From positions 22,760-86,759 of the forward strand of contig JBIINB010000003.1 of the NCBI GenBank assembly GCA_044337705.1: a DNA stretch of 64,000 nt, read 5' to 3'. The position numbers were made by a program, and so were the translations under genes. Source of the DNA: JBEISR01 sp044337705 (GTDB lineage Bacteria > Planctomycetota > Planctomycetia > Pirellulales > Pirellulaceae). This document shows, piece by piece, positions 48,164-58,286 of this stretch (position 1 is the first letter of the stretch; each line of letters starts with the position of its first letter). The notes beneath the pieces are model-generated. The model had not been told where the DNA came from, did no database searches, and was given only the letters and a program-made list of their open reading frames with translations.

Positions 48164-48589
48164 CTAACCCTCCACCTCAATGCCCATGCTGCGAGCCGTT
48201 CCTTCGATCATGCTTCGAGCATGCTCCAGGTCACGGGCGTTCAGGTCGGCCATCTTCTTGTTGCAGATTTCATCGATTTGGGCACGCGTTACTTTCCCAA
48301 CCTTGGTCTTGTTGGGAACACCCGAACCCTTGGCGATCCCCGCTGCCATTTTGAGCATGGAGGCTGCCGGCGGACTCTTGGTGATGAACTCAAAAGTGCG
48401 GTCAGAATAAACCGTCACCACGACCGGAATCGGGGTTCCTTTGAACTCCTTCGTGCGGTCGTTGAACTGAGAAACAAACTGCCCGAGGTTGACCCCGTAC
48501 TTTCCAAGCGACGTTCCGACAGGAGGTGCCGGCGTCGCCGACCCTCCCGGTACCTGGAATTTCGCTTGCCCAACTACTTGCTTGGCCAT
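48164..48589 (-). CDS. rplK: 50S ribosomal protein L11
   Basis: L11 forms part of the GTPase-associated centre. The 141 residues match the family length and blocks: KFQVPGGSATPAPPVGTSLG, GVNLGQFVSQFNDRTKEFKG, IPVVVTVYSDRTFEFITKSP and the C-terminal IEGTARSMGIEVEG. It follows nusG by 96 bp. Confidence 0.98.
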   Translation of the reverse strand: MAKQVVGQAKFQVPGGSATPAPPVGTSLGKYGVNLGQFVSQFNDRTKEFKGTPIPVVVTVYSDRTFEFITKSPPAASMLKMAAGIAKGSGVPNKTKVGKVTRAQIDEICNKKMADLNARDLEHARSMIEGTARSMGIEVEG

Positions 48590-48685
48590 CTTCCCATCCT
48601 GGTCGCTCTGAAAGCGACTTATCTAACTGCGTTGCTCCAACACTCGTTTTTCATTCAGACGACCGACCTGCCAGCATCGATCGCG

Positions 48686-49270
48686 CTACACCGCCTCCAC
48701 CTGCCAATGATTGAGTTCCACTGGTGTGCTTCGGCCAAAAATACTGATGATCACAGTTACTTGACCGTTGGCCTCGTCGACCTTATCGACTTCTCCTTCG
48801 AGGTTTTGGAAGTAACCTTCCTTGACCCGAACACGGTCACCATGCTTGAAGGGAATCGCCGTCTTGAGGACAGGTTCATCGTCTTCGCTTGGGCGAACCA
48901 ACTTCAAAATCCGATCGACATCGGAATCTTCCATCGGCGTCGGCTTGCCCGCTGAGCCGGTGAAGTCACCGACCCCTGGTGTCTCACGTACCAGGAACCA
49001 GGAGTCGTCGGTCAACGCTACCTGGGCCATTAGGTATCCAGGATAAAGCTTTCGCTTGACCACTTTCCTTTTGCCCGAACGAGTGAATTCCACGACGTCT
49101 TCGGTCGGAATCAGGATCTCGCCAAAATGCGACTTGATTGGAGAGAGCGCGATGCGCTTCTGGAGTGCTTCCCGAATCGAGTCTTCTCGATTGAAAGCAA
49201 CTTTGAGGATGTACCACCGCAATGGAGGTGCCTCATCGGCAGATTCCTGCGGTTTTGTTTTTTTCGCCAC
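48686..49270 (-). CDS. nusG: Transcription termination/antitermination factor NusG
   Basis: The GTG at 49270 gives 194 residues and has AAGGTG about 8 nt upstream; the frame is open to 49336 but without similarity. The NGN domain starts RWYILKVAFNREDSIREAL and includes KLYPGYLMAQV and the conserved VRETPGVGDFTG. The C-terminal KOW domain contains FKHGDRVRVKEGYFQNLEG. A short acidic linker precedes KOW. It binds RNA polymerase and couples to Rho or S10. Confidence 0.95.
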   Translation of the reverse strand: MAKKTKPQESADEAPPLRWYILKVAFNREDSIREALQKRIALSPIKSHFGEILIPTEDVVEFTRSGKRKVVKRKLYPGYLMAQVALTDDSWFLVRETPGVGDFTGSAGKPTPMEDSDVDRILKLVRPSEDDEPVLKTAIPFKHGDRVRVKEGYFQNLEGEVDKVDEANGQVTVIISIFGRSTPVELNHWQVEAV

Positions 49271-49417
49271 TTGATGCACCTTTTGCCGGTCCTGCGATCC
49301 AGCGGTACCTGCTCGGCCCACCTGATCTCCCGGCAAGCTGTTTCGCTACCCTCACACGCCATGCACTTGGATTCGACACCAAGCCAGCTCGGCCGCTTTA
49401 CCGGATCGCGAAACCGC

Positions 49418-49882
49418 CTATGAAATCCCCAAAGATGAAAAAATCGCCTGCCACAGCATGTCGTAAAAAAACAACAACAGTGCCAGGAAGAAGATAGTGA
49501 ATATAACTACCATGCTCGCCCTGACAAGCTCACTTCGGCTCGGCCAAGTCACTTTATTCAATTCTGCTTCAACCGAAATTAGAAAATCAGCAAATCGAGG
49601 CCAGTTGACCATTCGATAGCCAAACCACAACCCTGCCGCCAGGGCCAGGAACGGGAAACCGTATCGAAGCACGTCTCCCGAGGTACCGGCCAAACCCCAC
49701 TGCCGGAATTGAAATTCCTTGAAGAATCCCTCGTAAAGCCGCCAGGAACCCAAAAGAGCGATCGTCCAGATCGCCAAACAGGTGATCTGTCGGACCAGTT
49801 TGCCTTGGGATGCCTTGTAGACTTCCGTTGCGAACAATTCGCTCCAGAAGCTACGATCCCCTACTGCTTCTTCGTTCGCCAT
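49418..49882 (-). CDS. secE: Preprotein translocase subunit SecE, three-TM form
   Basis: From the ATG at 49882 (MANEEAVGDRSFW) the product has 154 residues. The C-terminal SecE core is clear: the amphipathic ISVEAELNKVTWPSRSELVR followed by the membrane segment MVVIFTIFFLALLLFFYDML. Two further hydrophobic segments lie before it (ITCLAIWTIALLGSW and FPFLALAAGLWFGY). The protein therefore resembles the long three-TM proteobacterial form rather than the short one-TM form. It sits between tRNA-Trp and nusG, the standard place. Confidence 0.92.
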   Translation of the reverse strand: MANEEAVGDRSFWSELFATEVYKASQGKLVRQITCLAIWTIALLGSWRLYEGFFKEFQFRQWGLAGTSGDVLRYGFPFLALAAGLWFGYRMVNWPRFADFLISVEAELNKVTWPSRSELVRASMVVIFTIFFLALLLFFYDMLWQAIFSSLGIS

Positions 49883-49986
49883 GCTCCCAGTGCTCCAACT
49901 TCCGCAGCCTCGAATCTGCTCCAAGGATCCTCCCCTCGGAGCCATTTCCAGGCCGACATCCCTTCCAACCGGGAATCGACTTCAAG

Positions 49987-50059
49987 CAGGGGCGGCAGGA
50001 ATCGAACCCGCAACCCCCGGTTTTGGAAACCGGTGCTCTGCCAATTGAGCTACACCCCT
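49987..50059 (-). tRNA. tRNA-Trp (anticodon CCA)
   Basis: The 73-nt cloverleaf has acceptor AGGGGUG/CGCCCCU, D-arm UAGCUCAAUUGGCAGAGC, and anticodon loop UUCCAAA between CCGGU-type stem arms. The T-arm has GGUUCGAUUCC. The 3' CCA is not encoded. It lies between tuf and secE. Confidence 0.97.
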
Positions 50060-50102
50060 GTCGAGGATCGAGGCGCGTTGCACCAGGTTCCCCGCAAATG
50101 GA

Positions 50103-50132
50103 ATTCGGGTAGCCGAATCCGACCACCCGAAT
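50103..50132 (-). promoter_or_regulatory. Hairpin between tuf and tRNA-Trp
   Basis: ATTCGGGT (50103-50110) pairs exactly with ACCCGAAT (50125-50132). No T-run follows on the minus strand, so processing or partial termination is more likely than a full terminator. Confidence 0.4.
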
Positions 50133-50172
50133 CCCTATATCTTTGGCGACCCTTGCGGATCCCAATCTGTCA

Positions 50173-51369
<1,197 letters not shown>

Positions 51370-51520
51370 CGCTGAAAACACCTGCTAGAAGTTGACTTGT
51401 TGCCGTGAACCCAACGCCCACGATCCACCCAAAAAATCCGACCTTGCATCGTCTGTGCCTGACGCGATAGCGATAGCCTCTCGGCCATCCCGCTATCCCT
51501 CAGGCTCTACGGCTCCGGCA

Positions 51521-51537
51521 GCCCCGTCCGACGGGGC
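51521..51537 (-). promoter_or_regulatory. GC-rich hairpin between tRNA-Thr(GGU) and tuf
   Basis: GCCCCG and CGGGGC pair around TCCGA, 7 bp downstream of the tRNA 3' end. It could mark tRNA 3' processing or partly terminate transcription before tuf. There is no T-run. Confidence 0.45.
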
Positions 51538-51543
51538 TTGAAG

Positions 51544-51616
<73 letters not shown>

Positions 51617-51624
51617 CTGCCGAG

Positions 51625-51695
51625 AGCGGGTGAAGGGAATCGAACCCTCGTCTTCAGCTTGGAAGGCTGTGGCTCTACCATTGAGCTACACCCGC
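51625..51695 (-). tRNA. tRNA-Gly (anticodon UCC)
   Basis: Acceptor GCGGGUG/CACCCGC, D-arm UAGCUCAAUGGUAGAGC, anticodon loop CUUCCAA on an ACAGC/GCUGA-type stem, and T-loop GGUUCGAUUCC. It starts 8 bp from the neighbouring tRNA-Thr. CCA is not encoded. Confidence 0.96.
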
Positions 51696-51784
51696 AGTCT
51701 TAGGAATCGACGGCGATTCCCCCAAACCGATTAGTATGCCAGTTGTCCCTCGGTTCGCCAATGGGGGCTATCCCGCTCTCTCCA

Positions 51785-51866
51785 TGGGAAGTGTAGGATT
51801 CGAACCTACGTAGGCAAAGCCAACGGATTTACAGTCCGTCCCCTTTAACCACTCGGGCAACTTCCC
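51785..51866 (-). tRNA. tRNA-Tyr (anticodon GUA)
   Basis: This 82-nt class II tRNA has acceptor GGGAAGU/ACUUCCC, anticodon loop CUGUAAA, a long variable arm (GGCUUUGCC region) and T-loop GGUUCGAAUCC. Discriminator A. Confidence 0.97.
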
Positions 51867-51989
51867 TCGATCTCAACCTGCAGTCATCATTCATTTCCGT
51901 CGGGAAATAAACTCAGCCCGCTTCTATCTAACGCCGCAGCTGCCACAGTGAGGCCAAAAGGCTACTGGGCAGTTTCAGCGATTCTATAG

Positions 51990-52062
51990 AGCCAGCGAAG
52001 GGACTCGAACCCCCGACCAGCTGATTACAAATCAGCCGCTCTACCAACTGAGCTACGCTGGC
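51990..52062 (-). tRNA. tRNA-Thr (anticodon UGU)
   Basis: Acceptor GCCAGCG/CGCUGGC, D-arm UAGCUCAGUUGGUAGAGC, anticodon loop UUUGUAA on a GCUGA/UCAGC stem, and T-loop GGUUCGAGUCC. It is the first tRNA of the four-tRNA-tuf unit. Confidence 0.97.
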
Positions 52063-52426
52063 AATTGGGCTACGGTGGCACGGATGCCTGTCTGGCTCAT
52101 CGATCCGTCGGCGACCTCGAACCTCGGGAAAACCATCGAAAAATGGCCTTCCCACATCCAGGCTGACCGCCAAATCGACTTTCCCGCAGCACTCCCCTAC
52201 TTCGACCATCCTGGCACCTTGACAAAGGTAAAGCCAGGGTGTTTCAGCAGGTTCCATCCGCAAGAATCCAAGAGTTTACCCGCCGCCCCAACCGCCGCAA
52301 GATGAATTTGATGACTTTTCGCCTTGCTTCGTTCCGCCAGCCTCGTTTTCCTGCCTGGCGATGAATTGTCGAGGTCAGACTCCTACCTTCTTGGATTCCG
52401 CCGAAAACCTGACGCTCTTCGAGCCC
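52063..52426. other. Upstream region of the tRNA-tuf block
   Basis: This 364-bp gap lies between the 3' end of the cyclase-like gene and the first tRNA, both on the minus strand, so it should carry the promoter of the tRNA-tuf unit. I see no convincing -35/-10. An imperfect hairpin at 52210-52238 (CCTGGC with GCCAGG, inner CCTT with AAGG) could end the upstream transcript. Confidence 0.4.
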
Positions 52427-53947
52427 TCAGAACGAAAAGTCGTCGATCTCTGTCTCCTGGTAGATTGGCAGGTAGCGGTAATAGACCTGTAGGGTCATGG
52501 CGGCCATGGCGGTCACATACAATCGACCACCGACGAGATTGTCCCCCTGAGCAAAGTACCAGCTACCGCGCTGATGCCCTTCCTTCTCCTGCGTGGCGAC
52601 CAGATAGTCTCGCATTTTGGGATTCCAGTTCTCCCAGAGCGGGCCTTCGATCTGAAAGAGAAGCTGAGTGGTGTAGAAATTCGAGTAGACATCGTCCTGG
52701 CTGGGGCCTTCACTCGCTACATACCTTGCCCCTGCCAGCATCCTGGGATCGGTACGCGGCCAGCCTCGGTAGAGTCGCATCAGCAGTCCCATGGCAGTGG
52801 TGCTGACCTTGGGCCTGCGGTTGCGATACCCATACTTTGCTCCATCGTCGCTGGCGACCGAATCCAGGTAGCGGTCGAAGACGCGAATGGAGTCGACCGG
52901 AACGGGCAACTTGGCCATGTGGCCACTTTTGAGCGCCATGATCTGCCAGCAACCGATCGATACATCCCCGGGCCGCTTCGGATCGTAGTCCCAGCTGCCA
53001 TCGCCGTGCTGGGCGTAATGAATGTATCGTAGCGCTTCCCTGCACGCGTCTCGTAGCGACTCATCCTGAGTCATCTGATATGCCTCGCACAGCGCCAGCG
53101 AGCAGATGCCCTGTTCATACATGGCGAAATTGGAGAAATCGGGAGCGAATCGGCCTCCATGGGGAGTCTGTTTCATCCGTTGGATCAGAGCATAAAGGCC
53201 GCGGCTGACAGCTTCCTTGTAGGGCCCTTCCTGATGGGTGTATCCAGCTCCCAGGAATGTCAGCAGCGCCAATCCAGTCGCCACCGACTGGGAATTGCTG
53301 ATTTGAGCCCCATGGTTGCAGCGGCCATTGCATGCATCCCCCTGAAGATCCAGTCGCCAAGTGCCATCCCTCTCCTGATGCTCCGCCATCCACAGCACGG
53401 CCGCCTCGACCGCCAGCTCGCTGGCAGCGCTCCCCCCCCTTTTTCCGGCAGCCTGGGCGCGAGCTGCAGGGAGGCGACCTTGCGTCCCCAGCGACTCGAA
53501 GAGGGTTTCTTTCGCCATCCCTGCCACGGCGACCTGCTGCATGGCGCTAGAAACCCCATCGCTGGGGTTCGCCCTCTCAGGACCGACCTCCGGCGACTGG
53601 GAGCCGTTCCATGCGGATGGCTCGATCCCGCTCTCTGCTTGGTTGAAACGTGGAGCCAACTCTAGGGCCCCTCCGACCTCTGGCTGATCCAGCTCCTCGG
53701 GGGCTTCGATCGGCTGATCGAGCTGGAACTGCCCGCTGTCGGATTGTCCGTCGACGCCCGCCAGCGTCATGCGGATTGAGTCACCTGAACCTGCAGGAAG
53801 CCGAAAGTTCCAAAGCACCAGTCCCATCAAAAGCATTAGATGCAGACAGAAACTAAGCAGAAAAGCCGGACGCTGCGAATGGCCGACCGACGTCAGCGGC
53901 GGAGGATCGCCGTGATTGCTTCGCTGGACGGTCTTCTGTGGTTGCAC
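52427..53947 (-). CDS. Membrane-anchored prenyltransferase/squalene-cyclase-repeat-like protein
   Basis: The GTG at 53947 (506 residues) has GGGGAGG 6-8 nt upstream. The frame stays open to a TTG at 54037, so the start is uncertain. One membrane segment (FLLSFCLHLMLLMGLVLWNF) is followed by a low-complexity linker of about 130 residues. The alpha-alpha barrel region then begins near VEAAVLWMAEHQERDGTWRL and has several QW-like repeats (YAQHGDGSWDYDPKRPGDVS, QEKEGHQRGSWYFAQGD). The catalytic DxDD of squalene-hopene cyclases is not seen, so enzymatic cyclisation is unlikely. Such proteins are common in planctomycetes and of unknown role. A C-terminal acidic tail ends EIDDFSF. Confidence 0.72.
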   Translation of the reverse strand: MQPQKTVQRSNHGDPPPLTSVGHSQRPAFLLSFCLHLMLLMGLVLWNFRLPAGSGDSIRMTLAGVDGQSDSGQFQLDQPIEAPEELDQPEVGGALELAPRFNQAESGIEPSAWNGSQSPEVGPERANPSDGVSSAMQQVAVAGMAKETLFESLGTQGRLPAARAQAAGKRGGSAASELAVEAAVLWMAEHQERDGTWRLDLQGDACNGRCNHGAQISNSQSVATGLALLTFLGAGYTHQEGPYKEAVSRGLYALIQRMKQTPHGGRFAPDFSNFAMYEQGICSLALCEAYQMTQDESLRDACREALRYIHYAQHGDGSWDYDPKRPGDVSIGCWQIMALKSGHMAKLPVPVDSIRVFDRYLDSVASDDGAKYGYRNRRPKVSTTAMGLLMRLYRGWPRTDPRMLAGARYVASEGPSQDDVYSNFYTTQLLFQIEGPLWENWNPKMRDYLVATQEKEGHQRGSWYFAQGDNLVGGRLYVTAMAAMTLQVYYRYLPIYQETEIDDFSF

Positions 53948-54230
53948 GACCACGCCTCCCCAGCTGCCGAACGGGAACGATCCTTCAATCTGCCATTGGC
54001 AGGTGGCCCAGCGGAGGATTCCTCCTGCGGCGGGCAAAGACGCCTGCTCTTGGCCATCCTAAAGCCACTCGAAGGAAAATCGACCTTTTCCGCCGAAAGA
54101 ATCGAGAAAATCGGCATCATCCACCCTGAAAAGATCCTCCGCCAAAGCCAATGGCTTACCCGGAGCAGTTCGCCCGGCGATGAAAACAGTAGACCGCATC
54201 GGCCGATCCCGGTTTGGAGCCAGCTGCAAG

Positions 54231-54263
54231 CGGCTCTCTCCGTCGCCATCGACGGGAGAGCCG
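54231..54263 (-). terminator. Hairpin directly after the DUF1552 gene
   Basis: A 14-bp stem (CGGCTCTC, one bulged T, CCGTCG against CGACGGGAGAGCCG) with loop CCAT starts at the base after the stop. There is no T-run. It is the main feature of the 316-bp gap 53948-54263; nothing else is seen there. Confidence 0.6.
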
Positions 54264-55595
54264 TCAGGCCAAGCCGGTCAGCGAACCGTCGCCACAAAAA
54301 TCGGGATTCCCGAACGAGTTTTGCGGGAAACCCATCGCCTCACAGAAGCTCATCAACAGTCGGTTGTGAGGCACCTTTCCGAAATCGTGACCGACGCCGG
54401 TCTTCCAGCCCAATCCTCCGCCGACTAGAACGAACGGGATGTTGTCTCGCGTGTGCGAATTTCCTTTACCCAGTTCGTTGGTCCAGACAATGGTGGTGTG
54501 GTCCAGCATGCTGCCATCGGTTCCTGGTTCGGGAGTCTCCGCCAAGCGGTGCGCCAGGTAAGCCACCTGCTCACAGTACCAGGTGTTGATCTGGATCAGC
54601 TTTTCGTATGCCGGTTCGTTGGTGTCTGGTTCGTGCGACAGTTCGTGATGTCCTTCATCGATTCCAATCCATCGCATCTTGGGCTGACCGACGCTGTTGG
54701 TAATCTGGAACGTCGCGATCCTCGCGAAGTCGGCCACAAAGCTGTTGACCAGCAGATCCATCTGCATCTTGGTGATCTGAGGAATGCGATCGTTGTGCTC
54801 ATCGACATTGGGAGGCAGTTGAGGTACCGCATGACCAACCGACTGCGCAACCCCCGCTTGCAGTTCGGAAGCTAAGTCACGTTCGACCTCGCGGATCAGT
54901 GCCAGGTGCGACTCCAAAGTCCTTCGATCGTCTGTGCTGACCACTTGGTGGATCTTTTGCACATCTTCACGCAGGGCATCCAGGACACTGGCTAGCATCT
55001 TCTTATTCTTTTGTTCCCCGTAGAGCTTTTGGAACATCTGGTAGGGATTGTCGATCGGGGTGACGGGCTGGTTGGGGCCTGCGTATGCCAATCGAGTCCA
55101 TGTGTCGGCTCGCTCCGGAACCATCACGCCAAATTCCAGCGATCCAAATCGGGTGCGGGTGGCTTCCTGAGCCTGCAGTTGGTTTTTCAGGAACTGGTCG
55201 ACGGAGATCCCCTTCGACCAGCCTGCGGGTGTGTCAGAGCCTCCCTGTACGTCGCCAGGAAATAACTCGATCCCCGTCAGCAGGCATCCGATGCCTCGCA
55301 TGTGGCCGTCGCCGTCGCCTTGAATTCGGTTGCAAACCCCCTTGAGTGTGATCAGGCGATCCTGAAGGCAGGCAAGAGGTTGCAAGATCCGTTTCAACTG
55401 GCCATGCGGGCCTGCTGCGTCCGGCCAAAAATGGTCGGGTATCACCCCATTGGGGCTGAAAACAAAGACCAACCGCTTTTTCTTCCCCGTCGATGCAGCC
55501 CATCCCAGGCTGTTGAGGTTGCCCACCAGAGCCATGCCTGCGGCGCTCAGTCCTGTCTGCTGGAGAAAATCGCGTCGATTTCCAAAGCGTCTCAT
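54264..55595 (-). CDS. DUF1552 protein with Tat-type signal
   Basis: The 443-residue product begins with a twin-Arg-like signal (NRRDFLQQTGLSAAGMALVG). The DUF1552 body contains KRLVFVFSPNGVIPDHFWP, GDGDGHMRGIGCLLTGIEL, IDEGHHELSHEPDTNEPAYE and HTTIVWTNELGKGNSHTRDN. The family is related to DUF1501/alkaline-phosphatase-like secreted proteins and nearly always follows a DUF1592/DUF1585-type cytochrome, as here. Its ATG overlaps the upstream stop (ATGA), indicating coupled translation. Function is not established. Confidence 0.9.
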   Translation of the reverse strand: MRRFGNRRDFLQQTGLSAAGMALVGNLNSLGWAASTGKKKRLVFVFSPNGVIPDHFWPDAAGPHGQLKRILQPLACLQDRLITLKGVCNRIQGDGDGHMRGIGCLLTGIELFPGDVQGGSDTPAGWSKGISVDQFLKNQLQAQEATRTRFGSLEFGVMVPERADTWTRLAYAGPNQPVTPIDNPYQMFQKLYGEQKNKKMLASVLDALREDVQKIHQVVSTDDRRTLESHLALIREVERDLASELQAGVAQSVGHAVPQLPPNVDEHNDRIPQITKMQMDLLVNSFVADFARIATFQITNSVGQPKMRWIGIDEGHHELSHEPDTNEPAYEKLIQINTWYCEQVAYLAHRLAETPEPGTDGSMLDHTTIVWTNELGKGNSHTRDNIPFVLVGGGLGWKTGVGHDFGKVPHNRLLMSFCEAMGFPQNSFGNPDFCGDGSLTGLA

Positions 55596-57970
55596 CCGTT
55601 GGCTCCTTGCATCTTATTGGCGAGGCAGTCGTGGTTGGCTACCGTCACTGCGATCTCCAGCATCAGAGATCGGATAGAGTAGCCAGACTGCTGAAAGTGG
55701 TGGGTTAATCGATCGAGCGTATCTGCGCCGAAGGCGGCTGGCGGTTGCTTGACACTGAACAGGAAAGCTCGCGAGACGAACGCACGGGCACTGTCGGGTG
55801 TGGTGACAAACAGTTCGGCCAGTTGGCGGGCATCGTGGAATGCGTGAGCAGTTCCTTCGCGGTCTACGTACTGGCCCGTGGTGTCGACCGGCTTGCTGCC
55901 CTCTTCCAGTCGATATCGCCCAACCGCGTCGAAATGCTCCAGAGCAAATCCTAAACCATTGATCTTGCTGTGGCAAACCTGGCAGTTTTCCGGTTGGGTC
56001 TGCAGATCGACCCGCTGCCGGGTCGTCAACTCGGGGTGCAGGTCTGGAGGAATCGGGGAGAATGCTTCCTGGGGGGGCTGGAGGACCCGGCCAAGAACGT
56101 ATCGCGTCAGGAAAACACCGCGATGGATTGGCGAGCTATGGTCGAAGTAGGCCAGATGGCTCATCGCATAGGGATGATTGAGCACCCCGATATGGCGGAC
56201 CGGGTCTGTGACCGTCTTTCGGAAGCCTGGTCCCGGTTCGGCCGGTTGCCAGCCTTCTCCATAGAAGGTGGCGATCCGTTCATTGGTCCATGCTGAGGGT
56301 TCCACCAAGAGCCGTCGAAAATCGGATTCAGGGCTCGCCAGCACGTCGTCGATCTGGAGGCGAAGCGATTCCCGAAGATCGGCGACCAGGGCGGGATCGA
56401 AGCCTGGGAAAAGGGCAGGGTTTTTGGCGATTTCCGCCGGGCTTTCCAGATTCATCCAGCTCTCCACCAGCAGCCGCATCTTCAGGTGGGACCTAGGATC
56501 TTCCAGAAGCCTTTGAGCGGTCTGGCGGATACTTGATTCGTCGTTGATTTGGTCCTTACTTATCGCCTCCAGCAACCATCGGTCGGCCGGAAGGGAATCT
56601 CTCAGCACCAGGCAAAGGCGGTTAGCCGCACGCTGCGAGACGGATCGATCCAGATCGGCATCGGGGTATAGAAATCGGGGGCTTTTGAGCCCCAGGAGGA
56701 GAACGCGGCGAATTGCATCGGCATCGTCGGGAGTTGAATCGACCAGGGCGTCGATCATGCGGCTTTTGGTCGCCGCATCCAATGGTCCGCGGTGCGCCCG
56801 CTCCAGCACCGCCACCAAGAAGCTTCTCAGGATCGCTCGGTTCTCATCCGGCTTGTCCTTCTGTTGCTTGCGATACTCTGGCCAAAGTTCGTCGATAGCG
56901 ATCTCGGCCCACTCCAGCGCCGCGGTGGTCGTCGCTTCATCCCACGGCCTGTGGACCGCCAGGCCGCGATCGTACCCGTAGCTACGATCATCAGGCGGAA
57001 GGGCAGCTTGTAGCGAAAATGTTGCAGGAGCCCAGTCGGCTCGCAGCGCCCGCTCGGGAATCGTTTCCTCCACGCTCCCAGGAGGGACCCATCGCAGCGC
57101 GATCCTCGCCGGAGGCAACTCGGTCTTCCTGGCTCGCTGAATGAAGTCGATTTTGAACGGATAGGATCGCCCTGCTGTCAGTTCGACCGTCGCACGAAAC
57201 TCGGTTTTGTCTCCCGACTGCACGTGGTTGTCGATCAGCGTGCGCCCGATTTTTCCCAGATGCATGACGAACGAGCAAGTGCTGCGCACCACCAATTCGT
57301 ACCGTCCGGTCACCGGTGGCTCAATCGCCCCCTCCCAGTAGATGTAAAACGCCTCCGGCTTGATCCCTTCTGCCGGGCTGTTGCGATCGAAATCAAAATC
57401 GATCTGGGGATCGATCCTCTCCAGCTTCTTCTCTTCATTTTTCCAGCGATCCCCGTTGAAATAGATCGCTCGCACGCCGCGTTTCTCCGTCTTCCCCGGA
57501 AAATTCACGAACGACCCGTAGAGATCGCTGAGCGATTGACGGAGTTGGTGCTGGGTCAGATGGGCAGCTTCGCGGCGAGGGGGACGCTTTCGCCACTGCG
57601 CTGCCTCGCTGTAAAACGCCTCGTGGATATAGTTGGCCACTGCGATCGCCTCGTCCGCAGTGCACTTGTCGGGATCTTCCTTGGGCATTGTCTTGGCGAT
57701 GTACTTGGCCAAATGGGAAGGTGAATCATCGCCAATCAGCGGTTTGGCATAGGCTCCATCGACGCCTTGCCCTTCCTCGCCATGACAGGAGGCGCAGCGG
57801 TCCTGATAGATGCGTTTCCCCTCTTGGTTAGCCTCTTGCGCAGGGAGACGTCGGATCGGAAGTGACGCATGCAAGGACAGCACAAGCGCGATCAGAAGGG
57901 GCAGAGTCGCGCGTCGAGAGGCATTGGCCGATTTCTCTACGCTTGGCAACCGCATAGGCGAAGAATCCAT
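55592..57970 (-). CDS. DUF1592/DUF1588/DUF1585-type cytochrome protein with PA14-like domain
   Basis: This 792-residue secreted protein has an N-terminal hydrophobic signal (LPLLIALVLSLHASLPI). A haem c domain with CASCHGEEGQG near residue 62 is followed by a PA14-like beta domain (about 155-310, AFYIYWEGAIEPPVTGRYEL). The DUF1592 region (RLCLVLRDSLPADRWLLEA) and the DUF1588 region (HPYAMSHLAYFDHSSPIHRG, then FLTRYVLGRVLQPP) come next. The DUF1585 end has a second CxxCH (CQVCHSKINGLGFALEHFDA). The family accompanies DUF1552 proteins in planctomycetes. The 4-bp overlap with that gene shows an operon. The redox role is inferred from the haem motifs. Confidence 0.9.
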   Translation of the reverse strand: MDSSPMRLPSVEKSANASRRATLPLLIALVLSLHASLPIRRLPAQEANQEGKRIYQDRCASCHGEEGQGVDGAYAKPLIGDDSPSHLAKYIAKTMPKEDPDKCTADEAIAVANYIHEAFYSEAAQWRKRPPRREAAHLTQHQLRQSLSDLYGSFVNFPGKTEKRGVRAIYFNGDRWKNEEKKLERIDPQIDFDFDRNSPAEGIKPEAFYIYWEGAIEPPVTGRYELVVRSTCSFVMHLGKIGRTLIDNHVQSGDKTEFRATVELTAGRSYPFKIDFIQRARKTELPPARIALRWVPPGSVEETIPERALRADWAPATFSLQAALPPDDRSYGYDRGLAVHRPWDEATTTAALEWAEIAIDELWPEYRKQQKDKPDENRAILRSFLVAVLERAHRGPLDAATKSRMIDALVDSTPDDADAIRRVLLLGLKSPRFLYPDADLDRSVSQRAANRLCLVLRDSLPADRWLLEAISKDQINDESSIRQTAQRLLEDPRSHLKMRLLVESWMNLESPAEIAKNPALFPGFDPALVADLRESLRLQIDDVLASPESDFRRLLVEPSAWTNERIATFYGEGWQPAEPGPGFRKTVTDPVRHIGVLNHPYAMSHLAYFDHSSPIHRGVFLTRYVLGRVLQPPQEAFSPIPPDLHPELTTRQRVDLQTQPENCQVCHSKINGLGFALEHFDAVGRYRLEEGSKPVDTTGQYVDREGTAHAFHDARQLAELFVTTPDSARAFVSRAFLFSVKQPPAAFGADTLDRLTHHFQQSGYSIRSLMLEIAVTVANHDCLANKMQGANG

Positions 57971-58286
57971 CTGGGCTTCCTCTTCGTGATGCCGAGGTCA
58001 TCCGACGACTTCGGGTCGAACGATGCTAAATCGGGGCGGGGTTGGGGACTTGGGGAGGGCGGGGTGGTGATGGGACTCCCTCGCGGGAAATTCCCTCTAA
58101 GTCACCTAGCATTATGGTATCGAGGGGAGTCGGAGGTTCCAAGTATTTTCCCATAGGCTGGTTCGCGCTGGATGCATGCATCGCAGGAACCTCCGATGAC
58201 TTGAGCTTCTCCAGCCGATAAACTGATGCCAACCGAAATCGCCGGCAATCCTGTTTTTCCAGCTACTTCCATCGATCGTCCATGCC
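57971..58286. promoter_or_regulatory. Divergent promoter region with an inverted repeat
   Basis: The 316-bp gap between the DUF1592 gene and fabZ contains CGGAGGTTCC (58131-58140) and its exact complement GGAACCTCCG (58186-58195), 45 nt apart. The spacing is about four helical turns centre to centre, which suits an operator pair or a large hairpin in the fabZ leader. A run of G-rich triplets lies at 58030-58075. Confidence 0.4.
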
